Assembly (NCBI GenBank): GCA_963969495.1
Contig: OZ018338.1
Location: 47,905,780-47,969,779 of the forward strand
Direction: 5' to 3'
Length of the DNA stretch: 64,000 bases
From: Ceratothoa steindachneri
Lineage: Eukaryota > Arthropoda > Malacostraca > Isopoda > Cymothoidae
Under the pieces are notes generated by a model. It saw only the letters and a list, made by a program, of their open reading frames with translations, was not told the DNA's origin and searched no databases. The translations under genes and the position numbers were made by a program. How positions within the stretch are numbered: position 1 is the first letter of the stretch; each line of letters begins with the position of its first letter. Below are positions 32,416 to 42,923 of the stretch, in pieces.

Positions 32416-33189
32416 AAGTGGGTCAGGAGCCAATAAATAGGCCGCTTAAGCCTAAATACTCTCTTTGCATGAGTACCTTAGGGCTAAAGTTGAATATTTT
32501 CGAGGCATTAACAGGGAACGAAGCCTATTAATACCGTAAAATGGATTTTAAGGAAATTGAAGGAACGGTGACGTGGAACAAAGGTAATGCCTGGAAACGA
32601 GTTTAAATAGTTTGCATTTCTATTATTATTTAATCCTTTGTTCTTGAGCATCATGTAGAGGAACATATTCTTTATAAAGACACAAAACGTGTAATCCAAC
32701 GGAGACAAGTTCTCCTTTTGGGTGCATATCGGTGGCAAAACCTTTGCTATTTTTTTCTCTAGTTGAAAGCTACTGGTTGCCCTAGTGGAAACGCCTTTGC
32801 ACGTCTGAACAACGTTAAGTCACATTAAGCGTGCTTAAACGTCGGATGGAGATAAAAATTCGGGTCGACTTTTTGGTAGCTGCCATGCTTTGATCGACCC
32901 GTGGTTCGGATCCCACTAATATAGGGTGGGACAAATTGAGGGGGTGGTAAAAGGCGACTAAATACAGGTAGGGAGCCACTGGCAGGTGAAGCCGCGTTCC
33001 CGAAGGTTTGTTCTTGTGAACGCGATAAACCATGACGGTTGTGGACGGGGGTGTCGCGGCCCCGGACCAGTCATGCCGCCTAATCCGCGTTACTGTGTGA
33101 ACCGAAATGGTGGCGTGATGGGGGGGGGGAGTATGTGAAGAGAGGAAAAAAGAATAAAGAGAGATTGCAAATATTTGTACTGCAGCAGA
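32416..33189. other. No recognisable gene
   Basis: AT-rich then G-rich sequence; nothing recognised before the endonuclease relic. Confidence 0.4.
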
Positions 33190-33945
33190 AGACAAGAAAA
33201 ATGAAAGGGAGCGGGGTTAAAGAGGGTGTGGCAGTGTTTTCGAGTGGGTAGCATAATGCCGTGATTAGATATAAATGTCTGAACTCAAAAATTATTTGGG
33301 TGAAGTTAAAATTTGCAAGAGCGAGAATGTAAGTGATATAGTCTATGGCCTCTGTAATAAAAGAAACGAGGCTGAAAAAGAGGGGTGTTGGCATGACTTG
33401 GATGAGCGGTGGATGGAATTGGGAATGGTTGTAGGAGATATGAATGGAAGAATAAGTAACAGGATGAAAGATAGAACTGGAGCAATTCCTACACATAGAG
33501 ACACTGAAAATGAAGCGAAAGTGGTGGATTTTGTGTTGAAAAAGCTTGTGTGTGGTGAAGCCATTCTTTCAACACTACATGCACATAAATACACATGGGC
33601 TGGGCAAAGCAGAGAGGAAGAATGTAAGTGTATGAGTGATTTATGCCTAGTCAGAAAGAATATGGGACTATCCGCTGGCATGATTGAGTCATGTATGGTG
33701 GTTAAATTGGTTAATGTATGAATGAGAAATATAGGAGAGTATGTGAGAATGCTTGAGAGTAGAAATGAGGAAGTCTGTGCAAACATGGGTATAAAGCAAA
33801 CAGAACAAATTTAACAGTGATTGAGGCTAGTGCAAGACTTGTTTGCGTGGTTGAATGACGATATGAAATTTGCAATGTTGAGCAAGAGATATTTTTAAAT
33901 AATTAATAGTGAAGATGAGAATATCAGAGAGATGCAGATGATCTA
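33190..33945 (+). pseudogene. LINE endonuclease relic (RTE-like or similar), first part
   Basis: The frames read GVKEGVAVFSSG (about 33210-33245), KIIWVKLKI, CWHDLDERWMELGMVVGDMNG (GD-N catalytic block, about 33388-33450), then NEAKVVDFV and HAHKYTWAGQSREEE (about 33580-33620), then SDLCLVRKN in the place of the usual DYILV-type block. This is the order of an apurinic-type LINE endonuclease. The main open frame is 33275-33721. The relic is interrupted by the full-length I-like LINE; a continuation lies after 40834. Confidence 0.55.
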
Positions 33946-33958
33946 TGTAAGGATGCGA
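33946..33958. repeat. 13-bp target-site duplication of copy D (left)
   Basis: TGTAAGGATGCGA, matching TGTAAGAATGCGA at 40834-40846 (12 of 13). Confidence 0.85.
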
Positions 33959-33988
33959 TTTTTTTTTTTTTTAATTAAGCGGCTATCT

Positions 33989-34017
33989 GGCGACTGCCGA
34001 CTTAGGCATTAGTCGCC
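33989..34017 (-). other. 3'-UTR terminal hairpin of the I-like LINE
   Basis: GGCGACT (33989-33995) pairs with AGTCGCC (34011-34017) about 20 bp from the poly(A). The same stem is present at the 3' ends at 18887, 27050 and 57570; the last has one change that leaves a G-U pair in the RNA. Probably the recognition structure for the element's own RT; that role is inferred. Confidence 0.65.
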
Positions 34018-34027
34018 GTAAACAAAC

Positions 34028-34043
34028 AGCCTAGTTCTAGGCT
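34028..34043 (-). other. Second 3'-UTR hairpin, AGCCTAG/CTAGGCT
   Basis: Two 7-nt arms with a 2-nt spacer, repeated in copies at 18936, 57608 and, weakened, at 5037. Confidence 0.6.
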
Positions 34044-34126
34044 ACTTTAAAAATTAAACAGGAAACAATAAAACGAAATAACAATAAAAAAGCAATAACA
34101 AAAACAACAACAACAATTAAACTGTG

Positions 34127-37100
34127 TTAAATGAAAGGGAGAAGGCCAGCCTCCCCCAAAAAGTCAATAAGTCCACTAGTCATGGTGCACGCACTCGTCC
34201 CGAGTACAAGGGACAGGCGGTAGCGACCCCGCCCATCCCGGTACCGGGACAGGTATCGTGTGCAAAGATCACCCAGACTGGGACATTCGACAAGAATGTG
34301 CCGAACAGTCTGGGGGACGACGCAGTCGTTGCAATAGGGCGCAGGCGAGCGCTCCATCAAGTAGCGATGCGTCACACGAGTGTGTCCGATTCGAAGACGA
34401 CAGAAAGTAACCTGAAGCCGCCGCGGCATTGGGGGATAGGTCCATGGGAACAGTCGCGGCGCAATGGCACGCAACTTTAAGTTCCCCTCGACCGTCTCCC
34501 ATCTTCTTTGCCAAGCAGTCCGAAGAGCTGCCCGTATTCCTGCCATGTAGTCAGTGTGAGGAAGAGCGAACGCTGGTCCGGTCGCAGAGTCCTCGCGGAC
34601 TCTTTGGCGCCCTCATCGGCGCGCTCATTCCCCGCAATTCCTACATGTCCAGGAACCCAGCAGAAGATAATCTCGACATCTGCCCGGCTCGCCAAAACCG
34701 TGGCGTCACGGATTCCGCGAACCAGGGGATGCGGAGATTCCAATGCCCCGAGAGCACTCAGGGCGCTTTGTGAGTCGCTATAGATCACAATCCGGTCTCC
34801 GAACCGGGCACGTCGCGTAATCTCCCGTACCGAGTGGTGTATTGCCACCAGCTCGGCCGTGAAGACAGACGCAGCGCCTGGTAGAGCCCCGCTGACTTCA
34901 AACAGAGGGGATACGGCGTGGAAGCCGACCCCCTCTTGGGACTTGGAGCCATCCGTATACACTGGCACGGTACCAGCGTGACACGATGTGTGCTCCAAAA
35001 AGGTCGAACGCAATACTCCCGGCGCAGTACAAGCTTTGGGAGCAGAGGCGGGGCGACAAATAGCCAAATGTAGTACCCTCCAGGGTGGCGTCCTGGGCAG
35101 AACCAGGGGCGCCACCGGCCCGAGAGCTATATCTACCTCTCGAAGGAGTTTCCTGGCCCTGAACCCAAAGGGCTTAGGGTATGACTGGCGTCTCTCGGCG
35201 GCATAGGCACCATCGAGATCAGCTGCGGATGCAGTGAGAGCTGTTGGCGACTGAAGGAGGCGCCGGGCTCGCACGTACAGGCGAGTGATGCACTGCACGC
35301 GGTGCAAAGCGAGTGGCATCTCCCCAGCATCGACCAACAGGCTCTCAATGGGGAAAGTGCGGAAGGCACCGGTCGCAAGGCGAAGGCCGGTGTGGTGGAT
35401 CGAATCCACCTTCCGCAATAAACGCTCAGCTGCGGATGCATAAAACTCGCATCCGTAATCGAGCTTCGAGCGAACAAAGGATCGATAAAAAAGTAAGGCA
35501 GTAGCCCTATCAGCGCCCCAAGCGCTGAACGTCACGGAACGGAGAATGTCCATGGCGCGGGTACAAGAGACCCTAAGGCTGCGAATATGAGCCTCCCAGG
35601 TGAGGCGTCGGTCGAATACAAGACCAAGGAAACGGTGCGACTCAACCACATCCAGGCGCACCCCATTAAGAAACAAATCTGGGTCGGGGTGAAGCCGTAG
35701 ATGGCGGCAGAAGTGCACCACCTTAGTCTTGGCCAAAGAAAACCGAAACCTGTGCGCTTCGGCATAGCGAGAGACGCGGTTCAATGCCTGTTGGAGTCGA
35801 CGCTCCAGAGTCGGCATCTGGGCCGCGCCAAAAGAGATCGAAAGGTCGTCCACGTAGAGCGTAGCGAGAACATCTTCCGGCAGCAGCGAGGTGATGCCGT
35901 TGATGCTCAGGGCAAAGAGTGTGACACTGAGGACACTTCCCTGCGGGACACCCTCTTCCTGCTCCTTTGGGCCGGAGAGGGCTCCCCCCACCCGTACGCG
36001 GAATCGACGATCTCGCAAAAATTCAGATATAAACATTGGGAGGCGTCCCCTCGCCCCCATCGTGTGGAGAGTCTCCATGATACCGTATCGCCATGCGGTA
36101 TCATAGGCCTTCTCCAGATCAAAAAACACCGTGGCGTAGTGCTGTCTACGAAGGAAAGCCTCGCAGACGGCACTTTCCAGTCGGAGCAGAGCATCCGACG
36201 TGGAGTGGAACTTGCAGAAGCCGCACTGTGCAGAAGACAGATGGCCTCCGCTGTCCAGAAAATAGGCTAATCTAACATTTACCAATTTCTCCATCAACTT
36301 GCACACGCAAGAGGTTAGAGAGATTGGGCGGAAACCGGTCGGAGTAGAGTGATCTCTCCCCGGCTTGCGAAAGGCGAGCACAGTAGCGATTCGCCAGGAG
36401 TCTGGGAGAAGACCTTCCACCCAGATCCTGTTGAACAAATCTAACAGAAAGGCCATGCCTCGCTCACCCAGGTGTCGAAGCATGGCGTACGGGACATCGT
36501 CCGGACCATGGGCGGTGTCCGCGCACGAAGCGAGAGCGGAACGCAACTCACTCACAGTAAACTTGTCGTTGAAGGGTTCTCCGCCTCTGGAGGTAAAGTC
36601 CAGCCGGCGGCCTTCCGCGACATCACGACGTGCATTGAATGCTGGCGGAGCAGCATCACGGCTAGAGAATGCGGAAAAAGCGGTCGCTAAGGATTCCGCC
36701 ACGGGCGCGGGATCCGAGATTGCGGTCCCATTCTCCTGGAGAACGGGAGGGGGGTCCTGCGAGAACTTGCCCCGAATCCTTTTGACTCGCTTCCACACCT
36801 CAGCTAAAGGGGTCTTCCCGTTAAGTGAAGACACGTATGCCCGCCAAGAAGAGCGGCGGGCGTGCTTCGAAATATACCGAAACCTAGCCCTAGCCCGACG
36901 AAATTCACCGACAGTGAAATCGTTCGGGCGGCGCTTATAGCACATGTAGGCATAACGCTTCTGTTTGGGGGCCGTCTCACACTCGGCCGACCACCATGGG
37001 AGTGGTCGGCGTGCAAAACGGCCAGACGTCCTAGGAATAGTAGTCAGGCCCACGGCGATGAGGTTGCCGGAGAAGAACTCAACGGCCTCATCTACCGACC

Positions 37101-37960
37101 TAAACTCCTCGACTGAGATAGAGAATTCAGTCATTTCCTGAAATGCAGGCCACCGCGCCCACGCCAAGCAACACCGAGGTGGTCTCTCAGGCGGCAGTTG
37201 CCCTGAAAAGGATATTTGAATGGGGAAGTGATCACTACCATGGAGGTCATCGACCACCCCCCCAATCAAAATCAGGCTGTGCATCCGAAGAGCACAAAGA
37301 TAGGTCAAGGCAAGAAAATGAAGCGGTTCTCGGACAGTGATGCGTAAACTCATCCACGTTTAGGACACCCATCTCAAGCTCTTCGATCAGATCGGCAAGG
37401 ACTTGTCCCCTGGGATTTATGGAGTAATCTCCCCAGAGAGGATGCCCGCCGTTCAGATCTCCAAGCAAGAGATAGGGCCTCGGCAACCGTGCCACGACGC
37501 GGCGGAAGTCCCCCCCCGCGTCGAAGTGAGCTGACGGTGGAATGTATGCAGAAATGATAGTATACCTCCTATCCAGGTGCAGCTGCACAGCCACTGCCTG
37601 AAAGGAGGTATCTAAAAAGAAAGGAAGAACGGAGACATCATGCCGGGTGTAAACCGCGCATCCCCCAGCCCGGCCATCCCGCGGTGGTGGGGTCGCAAGA
37701 CCCTTATACCCCGGGAGGGCAGGCAGCGGGCACGCGCCTAGCATGGTCTCCTGCAAAAAAATAGCTAACGGGGAACGGGACGAGACGAGCCTCCGCAGCT
37801 CCTCCCAGTTGGCCCGGAGTCCACGGCAATTCCATTGAAGGAATATGCCCTCCAGGCCTAGCTCGGAGGAGACGCGGGGGCCCTCCTCGAATTGAAGACC
37901 CTCACGGGAATGGCCGTACGCTTCCCGGGGGCAGAACCCCGGGCGCTGTTGGCCGGACAA
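34127..37960 (-). pseudogene. I-like LINE ORF2, copy D: endonuclease, RT, RNase H, C-terminal Cys/His
   Basis: ORF2 makes the enzymes that nick DNA and copy element RNA. Endonuclease (37247-37960): LQWNCRGL, FLQETMLG, GDLNG (37451-37462), then a frameshift in a C7 run near 37262, after which SDHFPI (about 37220) completes the domain. RT: FRPISLTS, FFDLEKAYD, GVPQGSVLS and YVDD at 35845-35856. RNase H: VYTDGS (34945-34959), TAELVAI, YSDSQSAL and VPGHVGIAGNERAD, so the D-E-D-D set is present. A second frameshift near 34565 precedes the tail, which has CRLRIGHTRVTH, CNDCVVPQ and ILVECPSL and stops at 34127. All catalytic boxes are intact; only the two frameshifts break it. ORF2 begins inside the end of ORF1, in a different frame. 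Confidence 0.88.
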
Positions 37961-40302
37961 AGCGCTGAAGGCGCTGTCGCCTTCGAGGACTTATTGGGGG
38001 AGGTTGGGCTCGCCATGCGAGTCTTTTCCTCCCTCCGCCTCGAAACCTTAGGCGGGCGTTGCGGCTTGGGAGGCGGGGGGCCCTCTTTTCGAGGAACCAC
38101 CGTCTCCGAGCCACTCGCTCCACCTCGGGGCGTGGGCGAAGGGGCCGAAGCTCCTTTGTTGCTGTCCTCCTTTCGGGGAACAGCTTTAGGAACCCCGGAA
38201 GATGGCCTAGCGACCCTCTTCAGGGGTGTTGCCTCCTGTGAGTCTAACGACTCTGTGGAGGCGCGTGGCCGTTTCGCCTTACGGGAAACGGTCACTCTGG
38301 GGGAAGAGGGGGGAGCCCTGGTTTTAGCCGGGGCTGGGTGTGAACCCTTTTTGCCGCCAGCTCTACCAGGGGAGCGCCCGGGTTGGGTAGAGCCCGCAGA
38401 AGGGCTCCGAATGGGCGCGGAAACAACCGTGCTCGTTGGCCTGGATGGGCCAGGAGCAGAGGGTGCTTTTCTAGCTATTGAGGCATATGACGTCCCAGGC
38501 AGAGCCGGGCGCGCAAGGACCAAGTCCTTAGCCTCGCGGAATGAGAGTCGATCCTGGGCCTGAACGGCCAGGATTTCTTTCTCAAGGAGATATGCACCAC
38601 ATTGCTTCGAAGAAGCAGGGTGCGGCTCTCCGCAATTGACACACTTGGCCACACACGATTTGGACTTATCGTGTGCGACCTTGGAGCAATTTACACAGAC
38701 TTCGGGTGACCCCGATTTTGCACGTCTACATGATCGATTCGTGTGGCCGAAGCGGTGACAGTAATAGCACCGCCGCGGCAGTGGCACGAATGCCTTCACG
38801 CGGTAGCGGTACCAACCGGCACGCACCGACTCAGGGAGCTTGTCACAGTCGAACGTGACGAAGAGTGTAGGGGTGGGTCTCGAGGCCCCTCCCTGTTTTC
38901 TCATCACACGTTCGACCTTGACCGCCCCATGGTCGGCCAGCTCTAGGGTGATGTCTTCTATGGAGTAGTCAACGAGTTCCCTCGCATAAACTACTCCTTT
39001 TAAAAGTTCATGGTAGAGTGCGGCGTCACACTCACCGGGGTGCCATGAAGTGTCCGAAGAGCACTTATCTTGGCCGCCTCGGCGGGATTCGCCGCATTCG
39101 CCAGAAGGCTCCCGTCCGAGAAACGGGTTACCTTCGGCTCTCTACCAATTGCACTAGCTAATCCTCTGATGGATCATGTTGCCCTTGGACAACATGCTGC
39201 CATCAGTGGAGCGAATAACGAGGAAGCGTTTGAAGCCAGCGGGCTCGAAAACGCCAGGTAACCTCTGAATCAGGGGCCCCGATGTCATCGAGGCTCCGCC
39301 CTGTGCACTTTTGGTCTTTGTCATCGTCAGGAGCTCCGTACCCGGGGAAGCAGAGGGCCCGGATGTGCCGATCTTGGCTTGGTCGCTTGCCAAAGTGGCA
39401 GCAGACCCATCCGTCCCCGCAGCCCACGCGGATGGAGAGGAGCCCCGAGTCTTTTTCGTCTTTTTAGTCTTCTTTGTCTTTTTCTTTTTTGGAGAGGAGG
39501 GCGGGGAATGAACCCGCTTTTCACCTACGCCGGCAGAAGCCCCTAGGCCAGATGGACCGGCCTCAGCCAGGTCCCTTTCCGAAATGGAGAAGGTCCTGGT
39601 TGTCGTAGGGGCACCTGTCGGAGGAGATCCCTCCCCTCCTTTTACTGCCTCGGAGCCCTCAGCCATTTGAGGAGGACCTTGCATAGGGGCGGATTCGGGT
39701 TCGGTGCTTGGCGCCGAGCCCGAATTCCCCCCCATGGAAGGCCCTACCGTCTGAGGCTGGGTCTCCTCAAGGACCATGTTTATCACAGGAGGGGCCTCCA
39801 GTTGGCCATCCCCTCCCAGGACATCGCAGGTCCCCTTGGCAGTGTCGCCAGTCTTGTGTGGGGAGGCACAGGCCTTGACCCCAGCAAGGTTTAAAATTCT
39901 TGCCAGCAGGTCTTTTGAGGGAAGCGACAGAAGGGGCCTGGCTTCCCTCTCCCCCCTAAGGAGGTTTGCCCTACCGAGCCGCTTTGATGCGGAGCGGCTG
40001 GCTAAGGGCTGCCTGCTAGCTTTTTTGTCAGTCCCCTTGGAAAGAAAAGAGGGGACTGCCGCTGGGAAAAGGGAGGTGCCCGAAAGCACCTCCAGAGAAG
40101 GGGGTGAGGGGGAGTCCCCTGCACCCGTAGGCGAAGGAGAAGAGTAAGCCTCCTCTCCGGTTAGAGAAATATGGAGGGTTCCCTGTGCAAGCACAGGGAG
40201 GGGGACCTCCATTTTTTTGCTGGAGCTGCCCGAGGGCGGCTCCGTCGATGAGCAAGGGGGAGTTAAAGGGGTTTGGTGTTTTGAAAATTCATCCATGGGC
40301 AT
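37858..40302 (-). pseudogene. I-like LINE ORF1 (Gag-like zinc-knuckle protein), copy D
   Basis: About 815 residues, an RNA-binding, particle-forming type of protein. The start is taken at ATG 40302 (MPMDEFSKHQTPL), as an upstream stop lies in frame. The N-terminal third is Ser/Pro/Gly-rich with a basic KKKKTKKTKKTKKT run (about 39450-39490). The middle, FSDGSLLANAANP, lies between two frameshifts (near 39150 and near 39004, where a TAA also occurs). Downstream: FVTFDCDKLPESVRAGWYRY then three zinc knuckles at about 38600-38775 (C-x2-C-x4-H-x4-C, C-x2-C-x4-H-x5-C, C-x2-C-x3-H-x6-C), then a basic Pro-rich tail to TAG 37858. The last 103 nt overlap ORF2. Confidence 0.85.
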
Positions 40303-40339
40303 GGTGACCCTATTTTTGCCACGGGACGCAATAGCTCAT

Positions 40340-40372
40340 CACCTCTTGCAGTTGCCCGCACTGCAAGAGGTG
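40340..40372 (-). other. 5'-UTR hairpin of the I-like LINE, copy D
   Basis: CACCTCTTGCAGT (40340-40352) and ACTGCAAGAGGTG (40360-40372) pair perfectly over 13 bp around a 7-nt loop, about 40 nt upstream of the ORF1 start. Copy C keeps the structure with changed bases. Confidence 0.8.
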
Positions 40373-40833
40373 CTTACAAGCCCGGCAGAGCCAGGCGCCG
40401 CCATTTGGGACCACCCCTCCCGCCTGGTGGCCTGGCAGTCCATCGGCATGGCGGCTCCACCTTAGACACGGCATATAAATGATAGATTTTGAAGACGAGA
40501 GGAAAAGGGATGTGAGGAAGGTATGGGTGGGGATGAAGCAGGTTGTTTAAAAAAACCCATCCCGAACCGGAGCTGAGGGGTTAGGGAACAATGTCCCCTC
40601 CCCCCTCAGCCCCCATCCGGGGTGGTTGGCTTGAGAAGAAGGTCAGCATTCTACCCTGTGAAATTAGAGGCTGACCAGAGAAAGTTGTGGGAGAGGTTGT
40701 ATGAAAAGCGACGAGGTAGGGGAGAAATCGGGCTATCTGAAGGAAGGAAGAGAGGCTAAGCTGGGGCAGGACGGAGCGCTGGATCCCGTCAGCACGGCGG
40801 CCAGGATGGCAAATCGCCGCGCCCCTTATGGGG

Positions 40834-40846
40834 TGTAAGAATGCGA
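40834..40846. repeat. 13-bp target-site duplication of copy D (right)
   Basis: TGTAAGAATGCGA; see 33946-33958. Confidence 0.85.
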
Positions 40847-41000
40847 AAAGACAAGTGAAACGAGCGATTAATCGAAGAAAGCGTTAGGAAGGAACATGAA
40901 TGGGAATCCAGAAAGGTGAGAAACCAAGATAATAGTCGTATAAGCATCAAGGGTTGAAATGGCACGGTACTTGTAAACAATGAGGAGGCCAAAAGTAAAT
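40834..41000 (+). pseudogene. LINE relic, continuation across the copy D insertion
   Basis: The frame reads KNAKRQVKRAINRRKR then, after stops, MGIQKGEKP. This Lys/Arg-rich linker type follows the endonuclease in RTE-like LINEs, so it is probably the continuation of the relic at 33190-33945, split by copy D. Confidence 0.4.
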
Positions 41001-42272
41001 GGTGAGCTTACTTGGACGTGTTGTAAAATGCGGGTATATAGAAGGAATGCGAATATGATCGGCTTCGCAAGTGTGAACTAATTGTTTCAGTGTATGGAAA
41101 CGATAAACAGGCATGAGACTGTAATGTTTTGTTGCGAATGACCTAATATTTCCAGCCTCCTTGGGTACTTGAGGGAGACGGGCTTAGTAACATGGAACAT
41201 CATAGTATGCTTCTTGATTATTATTTCTTCTTTGTTTTTGTTTATTTCTTTGCTATTTAATTGCTAACTTTTTTCGGTGACTTACAGATGAGTTGGCTAA
41301 AACAAATTATTTTTTTTAAATTTAATCAAAGATTGGAATATATTAAATTGAATCTCAAATAATAAATTTCTTCCAAAAATCTATAAATGAAGTAACGCAG
41401 TTCTTGTTGTAGTTGGAAATGCATTTTTAGTTATTCTCTACACAAATTTAAAATTTTCATTCAATTTGTTTTTAATGACAGCCTCACTAATCCAACTTTT
41501 GCTCGCTGACAATATAAACAAAAAAATGCTGAGGCACTTCTGCGTCCAACAGTTATTTGATCTGAACCACCACACTTCGCACTGATCAGACGCACACTAA
41601 CCGGGGATTGCCTGTAATACAAATTTAACCGAAATGTAAAGGAAGCACGAAGATTTGCGAAAGAACCCATTAACAGGTTTATTTATTTCCATCCGCACGA
41701 ACTGTAGGTGCAAGCAATAAAATAAGAGGATCACTTCTCACCAGTAGTCGTTAATAGTGCTACTTCATTGACATGACAGGTAATATTAAGATGATTTTTT
41801 TTTTTTAATGTCGCCTATCCAACTGGGATGGAGGTAAAAGTGTACACATTATATTGTCAACCAGTACCATCATTATTTAAGTACTAGCTATTGTAATCAG
41901 ACAATAATTCTCCTTATACCTTGCTATCTTGGGGCTCGTTCGTACAAAAGAAAAAAAGGAAAAGTAAATTATAAATTATTTTGTATGGAAACTTAGATAA
42001 TAATAATAACTCATTAAATGTTTTTATTTCAGTAACAGTGTAATTTCCAAGGGTCATCCTATTATTGTTATCAATATTAACATGCGATACAAAAGGATTC
42101 TCTCAACCTCTTGCATTTCCCCTCTCTCTTTTTCTCCCCCCTTTTAGCAAATAACACAATTGCAATTATAATAAACCAGGCAATGGCTTCTCCACTCCGG
42201 AGCTTGCGCTTCGCCACTAAGATTAAAATTTAAAATCTAAAAAAAGCAGCCATGGTTAAATTTTTATCATTT
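41001..42272. other. No recognisable gene
   Basis: AT-rich; poly(T) runs near 41310 and 41791. No element ends identified. Confidence 0.4.
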
Positions 42273-42515
42273 TTCTGAACTTCACCATTTGTAATTCTTT
42301 GGGTTTTAAAAAAATCAAAATATTTTGGAACTTATAACTATTTCTGAACTCCATCATTGTGGTTTTTGATATTATAAAAGTATTAGAAATAACTTTGATA
42401 AAAAAAAACATAAGTCATAACCAAACTAAGATCAAATTATTATTCAAATACTCATAAAAATCCCCTTCTTAAATTATAATTAGTGAAGTGATGATGATGA
42501 TGATAATCTCATAAG
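42273..42515. repeat. Interspersed AT-rich repeat, copy 2
   Basis: Direct-orientation relative of 15225-15560. Both end in GATGATGATGAT-type text after AATCCCCTTCTTAAATTATA. Confidence 0.7.
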
Positions 42516-42630
42516 TATATACCACATAGCAGTTGGTTTGAATGATTACAAATACAGTTATTTTCCTCTGGAAAAAGTCACTAATATTTCAGTATTTATA
42601 ACTTAACATATAAAACATAACATAATTTCA

Positions 42631-42787
42631 CGGATGACAAAAGCCACAAGGGCCTATCAAAGGTCATCCGCCTCCGTCAAAACGCACCCACAAAAAGCAC
42701 CATCACCAGGGGAAGACAAAATCAAAGTCCCCCCACAATATAATATAACAGATGACAAAAGCCACAAGGGCTCATCATAGGTCATCC
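42631..42787 (-). repeat. Duplicated 3'-UTR hairpin units of the CR1 family
   Basis: CGGATGAC (42631-42638) and GTCATCCG (42663-42670) form an inverted repeat around AAAAGCCACAAGGGCCTATC-type text. A second unit at 42751-42787 keeps GATGAC/GTCATC and the same loop text, 120 bp away. The copy at 51497 has one unit without the right arm. Confidence 0.65.
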
Positions 42788-42923
42788 GAGTCAAACGGCC
42801 TCTTTTTTAAGGCACCCACACTCCCAGGAAAACTACATCCAGAGGATTGCATCCAGAAACAAGGGTATCACCAATCAAGGCTTATCAAGAACTAAATCAT
42901 GCAGCTATAGATATATACAAAAC

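Larger units (their letters stand above)
33959..40833 (-). mobile_element. I-like LINE copy D, essentially full length (6.9 kb)
   Basis: A non-LTR retrotransposon of the RNase H-bearing I/Jockey group. From the 3' end: poly(A) (T run at 33959-33972), 3' UTR with two hairpins, ORF2, ORF1 overlapping it by about 100 nt, and a long 5' UTR with a 13-bp hairpin. The 5' end lies near CCCCATAAGGGG on the minus strand. A 13-bp near-identical target duplication brackets it. GC-rich against AT-rich flanks. Damage is limited to frameshifts (two in ORF1, two in ORF2), so it is a recent insertion and the best local reference for the family. The exact clade (I, Nimb, LOA, Ingi) is undecided. Confidence 0.9.

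Noticed and set aside
37247..37353. Start of the 958-residue frame at 37353 (MSLRITVREPLH)
   Set aside because: The first 30 residues are out of frame relative to the endonuclease; the true frame enters after the C-run frameshift near 37262.
38059..40255. Plus-strand ORFs opposite ORF1 of LINE copy D (for example 37892-38563)
   Set aside because: Shadows of the GC-rich minus-strand ORF1, which has motif support.
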